From Xiphydria camelus (taxonomy: Eukaryota; Arthropoda; Insecta; Hymenoptera; Xiphydriidae): a stretch of DNA of 64,000 bases. Each line of letters begins with the position of its first letter. Positions within the stretch are counted from its first letter, which is position 1. The notes beneath the pieces were generated by a model, which worked only from the letters and a program-made list of their open reading frames with translations, was not told where the DNA came from and made no database searches. The stretch covers positions 28,312,827 to 28,376,826 of the forward strand of contig OY783196.1 of assembly GCA_963678675.1 (NCBI GenBank), given 5' to 3'. Position numbers and translations under genes: made by a program. This document shows positions 58,801 through 64,000 of the stretch, one piece after another.

Positions 58801-61800
58801 GAATGAGTGCACGTGCGTAATTCTACGGTTAAGAGTCAACGCGGTTGATCAAACGATCGTCCTGGCGTCGAGTGATCCTCGCAGGCGTCAATGTCGTATC
58901 GGTGAACGGACCGCGTAGCTAATCGGGCTCGATCGTAGATCTCGAACGATCGAATCGCGAGCGAGCCGGAAAACGTGGTTGATCGACCGATTTTTCGAGA
59001 GGGACAGGGAGAAAGTATAATTTTAACGTGTAATTACGTCGTCGCCCTTCCTGGACAGCCCCTTCGCCCACAAGATAAGTTGAAAGACGGAGAGCATGAT
59101 GCCCGCGGTTTCGACAAGGATCGACGAATTTTTCCGATCGTCTTCCGCGTGAAACTTCAAGAGCCGGAATCGCCGGGAGACGACGAAAGCTCGATCGCTC
59201 GACGCATCGTCAAAGTGCAACGAAATCGCGCCACGCCGTCGGAAAACGCCCGAGCAGAAGCACGCGCGCCGATCGGCGCGGTGACGCGATTGAACTCCGG
59301 AATTCTGACTACCGCCGATCGCCGTAGAGAGTGCCACGAGTGTCACGAGTGGGGTGTTAATCTTATCGCGAGCATCCGCGCGAACTGGCACTTGCGGTGG
59401 TGCGGCGCTCGGGTCGTGCGACGTAAAGATAACGATCGCTATTTTTAAGTCAACGATCGATCAACCGGCGAATCGAGCGTAAAACGAGCGCGTTTGACGA
59501 TACGCGCGGTTTCCAACGAGCCCGACGTGCCTTTTGTGAAGCCGCGCGCGATTCGAGTCGCCGTTTTTCTCGATTCGTATATCGGCTTTCCTCCCGTCTG
59601 CTCCGAGCGAGCGATAATAATAATCGAAGCGAGATAATCGCGAGTACGAAACCTTCGATTGCGTTTGGTCGGACGAGTCGTTTTTTTTTCTCACTGCGGC
59701 GACCGAACTCGAGAAGGAATCGATCGATTCGAGCTCCCCTTGTCATTTCGATCCACGTAAAAAAATGCATTTATTTCGATACTTTGGAAATTCGACGTGA
59801 ATGGATGACTAATCGATAATATTATCGATCGACCGTCGCGATACACACGTTCGGGAAGCCTGCATATACAAAAACATATGACCTCGCCTGCAATAATCGA
59901 TAACGCTTCCACTCTTTATTACCTCCCAAAACTCGATAACGCGAATTTCGAGCATCACAGCGGCCGGCTGTCTCGATTTGATTGACTTCGATAGCTGAAC
60001 TCGATCGAAGTCGGCTGTCGGATAACGTTGAATTTTTCAAGATTAGACGATACTCCACGATTTCACGGCTATACGCGAGTGTTTATTTATTACGTGAGGA
60101 GGAAAATACGTATCGCGATAAATTATCTAACTGTTGGTATTGCAAGTGTGGAATAGAATTGTCAATGCTTCGAATAACGACCGTTCACCGACCGATTCGC
60201 GATGCGCGTCGAGATGCATCGCACGCAGTCCGTTGCACCGCGCGAGAACTTACCAGGGACTTGACATTGACGTTCGACAAATCATCCTCGGCCGCGAACT
60301 CGACCCTTTCCGTCGAGGACAGCTGACCGGATCCCGTGTGCATGCTCGAATCCTTTAAGTTACCGTTCTTCAAATGAAAAAGAAAAAACACAGACACACT
60401 GATCATGCGAGGCGTTGCAGACACGAGATAACGTGGATATTCCGGGGCAGGGAGCGGAAGACAAAAGGAGGGGTGCGGTTAGTTCTGGTCGGACGCAACG
60501 AACAGAAGACATCGCTTCGCGCGAACGACGTGGGGACGAACGGGAAGAGTTTACGGTAAAAGTCACGCGCGAACGCGAGTGTCGGATGCTTTCGCCGGAA
60601 AAATCGACGGCGACGAGCGTACAGAGCAGCGCGCGTTGGTCCGGGGGCGAGTTGCAAAATCGAGAAAACGCGCCGCGGCTGCACGACAAAAAAAAATCAG
60701 TTTTCACTGCTTTATCCAGTAGTACTGAGGCTCGAGCTCATTTTCAAGAATTTGTACGCGGTACAAAATTTGTGGTACGTTTCGGGATAATGCCAATTTA
60801 TTGTTACGATAACTACAATTTTAGTAAAAATTATATTAGGTATAGTAAAACTTGTAGAAGTGGCAAACATTGCTGTACTCTTTACTAAAATTGTACTTAT
60901 CGTAACGATAAATTGGCCTTGTCCCGAAATTTACCAAAAACTTTGTAAAAATGCTACAATTTATTTGTTGTTCTGTGTAGAGGAAAAACTGTACTATGTA
61001 CTGCTGATAGCGGTAAATAAAAACGTCTCCTCTGTACAAATTCTTGAGAACGAGCCTGAAACTCAGCGCTACCGGATGGAGGGGTAAAAATTGCTGTTTT
61101 TTTCCGTGTGCACGGAGAACACAAAAAAAAACTAAAACGCGTGGCCGCCACGCGCGGAAGAAGTGAAACTTCGATACTGATGGGCAGAAAAGAAAACGAA
61201 ACAAGTAATCAACAATAGTAATACCATGATATTTTATTCGGTTCTGTTTACTTCTTCAGAATTTACAAGAGAAACAATAGGTTTTGTGGTAACTGAATTA
61301 TGACACGTAAACCACTGATTTTAATTGTTCTAAATATCTAGATCTCGTGGTAGGTATTTCTGGATCGGTGTTTCGTTTCAAATTTAATTTACATCTAACC
61401 GTAATTGGAATACGATGGGCGTAGCGTGGGCTGATGCACTGCGCCCGGATTGGCTGGGAGAGAATGACGTTGGAATAAGACACGACGCTGGGTATCTTCC
61501 GAGACCCGGATCTAACGGGGCTTCTAAACGGGCAATATTTTTACTGCAATATGTGGCTGCAATATTGGCAACTATAGCCCAGCCATCATGAAAACATTTC
61601 AATGCAGTATATGGCTCGGCAAAATATATATATTTCGGCAATATATTTTCTGCAACAGTATGGCCCATGTTTAAAGGCGCGGCTAAACGGGCGACGATAC
61701 CAAAAATGTGTAGCTATATGGCCGGGACATACCTACTAAAAATGTTATCTTAAATTGCATAGTCTGGCTGGTATTGCTGGCAATGTTGCCGGCCACTGTG

Positions 61801-63587
61801 TTGCAGCCACAGATTGCAGTAAAATATTGCCCGTTTAGAAAGCCCTTAACGGTCAAGAATACCGGTGGCTCGTCCCTGGCCATAAAGTGAGTCAGGCTAC
61901 AGTCGGTACGATATTTGTTGAGCCAAAATTCCCACGATTGATAAGGCGGTATTCTCGGAACACAACAGTCTGACGCTTTGCAAACGGTGGCGTATTACAA
62001 TTTTCTGGGAATTAAATTCCTTCCTCGTCGCCTCCATTGATTTTTTAAAATAAGAAATTAAACTAAAAATGCACAGGACGATACACTCGCAAAGGAACAC
62101 GCTACGCATAAATCGACTGCAAAGCACGGTATGCAAATAGTGCTAACTGCAATTTGCTACGGTAAACGCAAACGCTGCGCCGCCAATGTCTCCAAGGTGT
62201 CGAATGGGGATAATTCCAAGAAAGTGACGCAGCAGTCTTCTAGGAATTCTGGCTTAATAAATATCGTACAGACTGTAATCCTCTCTCTCTCTCTCTCAAT
62301 TGCGCAGGTCGGCTGCGCAGTGCATAAGTGTAGCCTATTTCGTCTTATCTCGCGGGACTTTACTACCCTCAGCAAAGAAGTTTCACTTCAATAGTAGATT
62401 TGACTGAATAGGCGATCACGAACAGAAAAACGCCGATCAAGTAACTTGAATTAAATAATTTGGTTATAACGACTAAAAAGTATTTGACGAAAATAAGCGA
62501 ATTTAGTGAATTTTAGTCAAATCTATCACATTTGTTCCCTCAGTGTTCCAATGTGTGCACGGACTTGGAAACGTATATCTACGACAAAACGCCCACGCGA
62601 ATGCTCGTTAATTATGCAGATCACGATTCCGCAGAGCTCGGAGCGAATCGCACGAAGACGCTCAACCGTGTCGTTTCGTCGCGCGCTGAGACGAGATGCA
62701 GCGTTTCGGTCGAAACTGCATTTTCTCGCCGGTCGAGCGAAGTGCTGTACGCGCGAATACCGCGGGTGTAGACGACGTCGGTACGAAAAAGTAGTTTACA
62801 GCTCGGCGTTCATAGTTGTACAGTTTCGCGGCGAGACTCGTAATAAATGTCCATGCGTATGCACTTTTAACGAGCAGGCGAATCGCGTGGAAAGACGAGT
62901 TACTTTTCACCAAGTCGCGATCTTCTCACACGGGAAACCATTTAACGGTTACATTTAAACGAGTCCTCGAATTTTTAAGAATCGCTCTGCGCGTGGAATA
63001 TCCTTCAATTCAATCGAACGTTAAAAATAACAACTCCATCTAACGCCGATAACGCCTTAATCGGTGGTCTGGCAAGTAATTACGACATCGCAGCCACGAT
63101 ACGTGCAGTAGCATAAAAAAAATGACCTCGCAGGATGCAGTGATAATAATAAATAATTAATCAGTAACTAATTAGCATTGAAAATAAGAAGCTCTCGATC
63201 ATCCGACGTCTCGCGGACCACACGATCGTTATCGCGCTTCTTACGCGCGACGCCAGAGGACCGGTCCTCGCGCTCGACAAATTTCTAATGAGTACGCCTA
63301 CGCACCGCGAGCTAAAAGCAGAGCAGAGAGAAGCCGATTACGAGCAGCGCGCAACGCTCGCGAAAGCTCAGCCGCGCCGCGTCAGTACTCACCACGGAGA
63401 TGTTCTCCTTCTCGGGGTCGCTCTTCTTGCTCTTCTTGGTCTTCTTCGGGCGTGGGGTGAGAGTGGGCGAGGCATCGCTACTGGAAATGCCCTCGATCTT
63501 CTTCTTCTTCGTTTTGGCGCTCTTCGTCGAGGATGAAGACGTAGTCACCACCGATTTCGTGGTGATCACCTCCTCCCGCGTCTCGCT
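34708..63587 (-). CDS. EPLIN/LIMA1-like protein with two LIM domains (19 exons, 5' incomplete)
   Basis: Likely an actin-associated scaffold. Exons in transcript order: 63587-63393, 60367-60254, 58767-58678, 57787-57701, 56247-56119, 55734-55675, 53362-53282, 52433-52338, 52246-52012, 50814-50649, 50059-49956, 49259-49084, 48940-48727, 47805-47684, 46712-46554, 42100-41783, 41151-40900, 35103-34970, 34891-34708. Junctions are GT-AG with matching phases; 2916 nt give 971 codons plus stop. LIM1 (about residues 295-347, CRSC..HKNC..CVQC..CKAH) and LIM2 (about 876-928, CEIC..HKQC..CLHC..CIPH) both keep all eight zinc ligands with 17-residue spacings. Each is followed by an HFK-(E/Q)-LF tail, and LIM2 by NYDEGFG as in EPLIN. 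The rest is charged and probably disordered, with a Lys/Ser-rich N-terminal part. The first exon seen starts at an acceptor, so more lies beyond 64000. The start of the exon at 46712 could instead be 46730. Confidence 0.88.
35490..35626. mobile_element. Palindromic element with GAGCACATTTATT arms, copy 2
   Basis: CAGAGCACATTTATTCGATT at the left and AATCGAATAAATGTGCTCTT at the right are inverted. It lies in the 5.8 kb intron before the last two LIM-gene exons. See the copy at 26516-26664. Confidence 0.72.
36175..36200. repeat. CT microsatellite
   Basis: A (CT)n run with one TTT interruption in the large LIM-gene intron. Confidence 0.85.
36386..36648. mobile_element. MITE-like element with GAGAAAAATAA ends, copy 2
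   Basis: CGCTGAGAAAAATAAC at the left and GTTACTCTTCTCGGTGCA at the right are inverted. The interior parallels 17378-17613 (ACCGTTTAGTAAAATATGG, TTGACCAATTTT, GTATTTTGGTTAAAA). It lies in the large LIM-gene intron. Confidence 0.68.
39979..40190. mobile_element. Palindromic element (GGACAAG..CTTGTCC core), copy 1
   Basis: TGCACGGAAAAAAATAA at the left faces TTTTTTTTTCCATGCGG at the right. Inside, GGACAAG and CTTGTCC and the ACTAAAATTTTAGTAAAAA region form further inverted repeats. A related core lies at 60750-60950. Both are in LIM-gene introns. Confidence 0.66.
40653..40727. repeat. 75 bp hairpin (GTCACCTCAATATAGGTTTG type)
   Basis: GTCACCTCAATATAGGTTTG at the left pairs with CAAACCTATATTGGGGTGAC at the right with a 35-base loop that is itself partly paired. 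It lies 173 bp from the donor of exon 41151-40900, inside the following intron. Confidence 0.75.
41452..41586. mobile_element. 135 bp hairpin element with 36 bp perfect arms
   Basis: TTCAGACACGGCAAGTAATT continuing through TAGTCGAGTAGCGAGT is exactly inverted at the right end. It lies between LIM-gene exons 42100-41783 and 41151-40900. Non-coding and probably a very young MITE given the perfect arms. Confidence 0.82.
43077..43139 (-). CDS. Candidate 63-nt optional exon of the LIM gene
   Basis: Between exons 46712-46554 and 42100-41783. An acceptor TCGTTGAG and donor AAG|GTGCGT would enclose 21 codons reading RAASMYSLKRWFSMASLYLY and a final K. Both ends are phase 0, so it could be included or skipped without changing frame. 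The pyrimidine tract is short. It is not needed: the flanking exons join in phase without it. Confidence 0.35.
46916..47155. mobile_element. MITE-like element with CACTGAGAGAAA ends
   Basis: CACTGAGAGAAAAAA at the left and TTTCTCTCGGTG at the right are inverted with TA on both outer sides. The GCGGGGAAATGCAGAATTAG segment and ACATTCCCCACTCG form weaker inner pairing. It lies in the LIM-gene intron 46713-47683. Confidence 0.62.
48557..48562 (-). promoter_or_regulatory. AATAAA polyadenylation signal for the short LIM isoform
   Basis: AATAAA on the minus strand lies about 40 bases after the TAG that ends the read-through frame of exon 48940-48727. Its placement supports an intronic polyadenylation site. 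Confidence 0.55.
48602..48940 (-). CDS. Alternative terminal exon of the LIM gene (short isoform)
   Basis: If the donor at 48726 (GCAG|GTAATG) is not used, exon 48940-48727 continues in frame for about 41 codons: NVFEETFAISAGKKGRVQSV, then LDKWSNQRYF and a TAG at 48604-48602. The extension has a sensible protein-like composition and is followed by AATAAA at 48562-48557. The resulting protein would be about 623 residues from the first visible exon and would keep LIM1 but lose LIM2. The spliced form continues with GISKKSR. Inference from sequence only. Confidence 0.55.
   Translation of the reverse strand, partial: GKQGKMKEMYQQAVAESERVTKINAAEEIQHAAHTRSIKERFERGEPIAPSDDEGEGKPKQEKPDEEVIAAGNVFEETFAISAGKKGRVQSVLDKWSNQRYFIQQKLSWGVI
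49351..49682. mobile_element. Inverted-repeat element with AAAAAATCGGGAGT ends
   Basis: AAAAAATCGGGAGTTAATAC at the left and ACTCCCGATTTTT at the right are inverted. The interior is rich in CGGAGTGAAATTCACTCCG-like palindromes and AT tracts. It lies in the LIM-gene intron 49260-49955. Confidence 0.72.
52012..52246 (-). CDS. LIM1 exon of the LIM gene
   Basis: Starts after ..CTGTCGCAG in phase 0 and ends CCTG|GTAAGC in phase 1. It encodes the whole first LIM domain, with ligands CRSC, HKNC, CVQC and CKAH and the EPLIN-type KVVFQMEQTKAEGLVWHKNC core, followed by HFKELFQPKP and an acidic tail. The whole domain lies in one exon, unlike LIM2, which is split after its eighth position past the sixth ligand. 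Confidence 0.92.
53282..53362 (-). CDS. Cassette exon of the LIM gene, 27 codons
   Basis: The acceptor CGGGACAG precedes AGG GCA; the donor is CTCAAG|GTAAGA. It reads RASYCSLANLTSVGVEKERA then WAVSKLK, phase 0 at both ends. The exon was found by looking for phase-compatible frames and has no domain. The acceptor pyrimidine tract is weak, so inclusion may be regulated or the call may be wrong. Confidence 0.55.
53707..55286. mobile_element. Complete 1.58 kb element with 66 bp inverted ends and internal hairpin units
   Basis: Left end AGGGGAGAGTTGCCTATATT and right end AATATAGACAACTCTCCCCT belong to 66 bp arms that are almost identical, including CCGGTACCTRAATTGAACC and CCTCCTGGCTATTTT. ATTT lies directly outside both ends, a likely 4 bp target duplication. 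The interior is a series of units of about 230-320 bp, each with TCTCGACCACCCTATCCGAT, TATTTTTTCACGCTGATTCC and inverted counterparts. No protein is encoded. It sits in a LIM-gene intron (53363-55674). Confidence 0.86.
56087..56102. repeat. Run of 16 G
   Basis: Homopolymer 17 bases from the donor of exon 56247-56119, on the intron side. On the transcribed strand it is a C-run. Confidence 0.9.
57794..58110. mobile_element. Compound inverted-repeat element abutting an exon
   Basis: GTGACAAAAA at 57794 is inverted as TTTTTTGTCAC near 57944-57954. The arms also share TTCGTTATT and TTCTAACG/AGTGTGA segments. A second inverted pair, AGTGTCAAATAC at 57957 and GTATTTGACACT near 58085, follows directly. 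The left terminus lies 7 bp from the exon at 57787-57701 and supplies its acceptor tract. Confidence 0.68.
60750..60950. mobile_element. Palindromic element (TTTAGTAAAAATTAT core), copy 2
   Basis: GGGATAATGCCAATTTATTG and its inverse TCGTAACGATAAATTGGCCT enclose ACTACAATTTTAGTAAAAAT and TTTACTAAAATTGTACTTAT. Similar to 39979-40190. Confidence 0.65.
61518..61848. mobile_element. MITE with GGGCTTCTAAACGGGCAATA ends
   Basis: The left arm GGGCTTCTAAACGGGCAATA with TTTTTACTGCAAT..GGCTGCAA is inverted at the right as TTGCAGCC..ATTGCAGTAAAATATTGCCC then GTTTAGAAAGCCC. The interior has further GGCAATAT/ATATTGCC repeats. It lies in the LIM-gene intron upstream of exon 60367-60254. No coding capacity. 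Confidence 0.76.
61849..63392. other. LIM-gene intron, no further exon recognised
   Basis: A frame at 62131-62394 on the plus strand and its antisense at 62157-62375 look partly protein-like but lack consistent splice sites. A CT run lies at 62281-62298. Nothing else is supported. Confidence 0.35.
63393..63587 (-). CDS. First visible LIM-gene exon, Lys/Ser/Thr-rich
   Basis: The acceptor CCCCCGAACAG precedes AGC GAG; the donor is TCCGTG|GTGAGT. It has 65 codons, phase 0 at both ends, encoding SETREEVITTKSVVTTSSSS and a Lys-rich run with KTKKSKKSDPEKENISVV. A basic low-complexity N-terminal region, possibly actin- or membrane-binding (inference). Because it begins at an acceptor, earlier exons lie beyond 64000. 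Confidence 0.75.
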
Positions 63588-63686
63588 CTGTTCGGGGGAG
63601 AAAATTGCGAGGATCAGACGCTATTTTTTGTACGCCTTCCACGCGATATTTCGTCGCATCGCGCCGCGAGATTCGTATCTAGACTC

Positions 63687-63838
63687 AACAAAATTTGGCC
63701 ACAACTAGAAAATTATAGTAATTGGCAGTGATAATCTTCTTCGCAATAGCAAGCATTTTTGCTACGCTAGCAATATTTTTCTAGTTGTGTCTGAGGCAGT
63801 CAGAAATATAGCTGGATTAGCTAAATACTTTTTTCAGT
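63687..63838. repeat. Dispersed repeat (ATTTGGCCACAACTAG type), copy 2
   Basis: Close match to 19263-19431 through AATTTGGCCACAACTAGAAA, CTTCGCAATAGCAAGC, TGCTACGCTAGCAATATTT and ATATAGCTGGATTAGCTAAA. Lies in LIM-gene intron sequence just upstream of exon 63587-63393. Confidence 0.74.
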
Positions 63839-64000
63839 GTACCGACAAAAATCATTTCTCTCTCGCCACGTCGCTCGTTTCTGATCAAGCGCAGCCGTTA
63901 TCGTCCCGTGAAGAATCGAGAGCGCGTCAATATAGGGGTTACGCGCGCGGGGCTGAATTACGAAACGAACAGGCGGCCGTAAACAATGCGCGGTGCGATG

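Noticed and set aside
62131..62394. Plus-strand frame with GKRKRCAANVSKVSNGD and its antisense frame with FLEDCCVTFLELSPFDTLET
   Set aside because: Both look partly protein-like, but neither has consistent splice sites or a domain, so the coding strand cannot be decided.
1..64000. CRISPR array, operon or bacterial defence system
   Set aside because: The repeats are palindromic dispersed elements without spacer-repeat periodicity, and all supported genes have eukaryotic introns or isolated eukaryotic structure.

Overview
The window looks like nuclear DNA of an insect, most likely a hymenopteran such as an ant. This is inferred from small exons with GT-AG introns, GC-rich third codon positions inside exons against AT-rich or CpG-rich surroundings, and very many short hairpin transposons. 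No operon-like packing, rRNA, convincing tRNA or CRISPR is visible. Three protein genes can be supported, all on the minus strand, plus one orphan exon.

Layout. (1) 1-14.8 kb: no convincing gene; CpG-rich DNA, a degraded satellite-like block and many hairpin elements. An orphan minus-strand coding exon lies at 14826-14902. (2) 19.7-25.2 kb: a complete seven-exon allantoicase gene (376 codons), whose introns are largely made of hairpin transposons. (3) 26-31 kb: AT-rich intergenic DNA with hairpin elements and a LINE/SINE-like tail. (4) 31.85-32.57 kb: a complete single-exon CutC-family gene (238 codons) with a TTAA-flanked element just beyond its stop. (5) 34.7-63.6 kb and beyond the right edge: a large gene for a protein with two LIM domains of the EPLIN/LIMA1 type. 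Nineteen exons were placed by matching splice sites and reading phase; they give 971 codons in one open frame. The 5' end is outside the window.

The LIM gene is the most informative. All eight of its 5'-most visible exons have lengths divisible by three and phase-0 boundaries, so they can act as cassettes. One internal exon can be read through its donor to a stop followed by AATAAA, which predicts a short isoform lacking the second LIM domain. Short motifs of the form basic-x-basic-F/W recur along the protein.

The mobile-element content is the other theme. Eight elements in five families sit in TTAA or a one-base variant of it, as piggyBac-type elements do. A 1.58 kb element with 66 bp inverted ends carries internal roughly 310 bp inverted-repeat units. 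At least ten further hairpin or dispersed repeats are visible. Some appear to supply gene-processing signals: a splice acceptor in the LIM gene and a polyadenylation signal for the CutC gene.

The three genes have no obvious shared pathway: allantoicase acts in purine (urate) breakdown, CutC in copper handling or an unresolved role, and the LIM protein on actin. I saw no new defence or enzymatic system.
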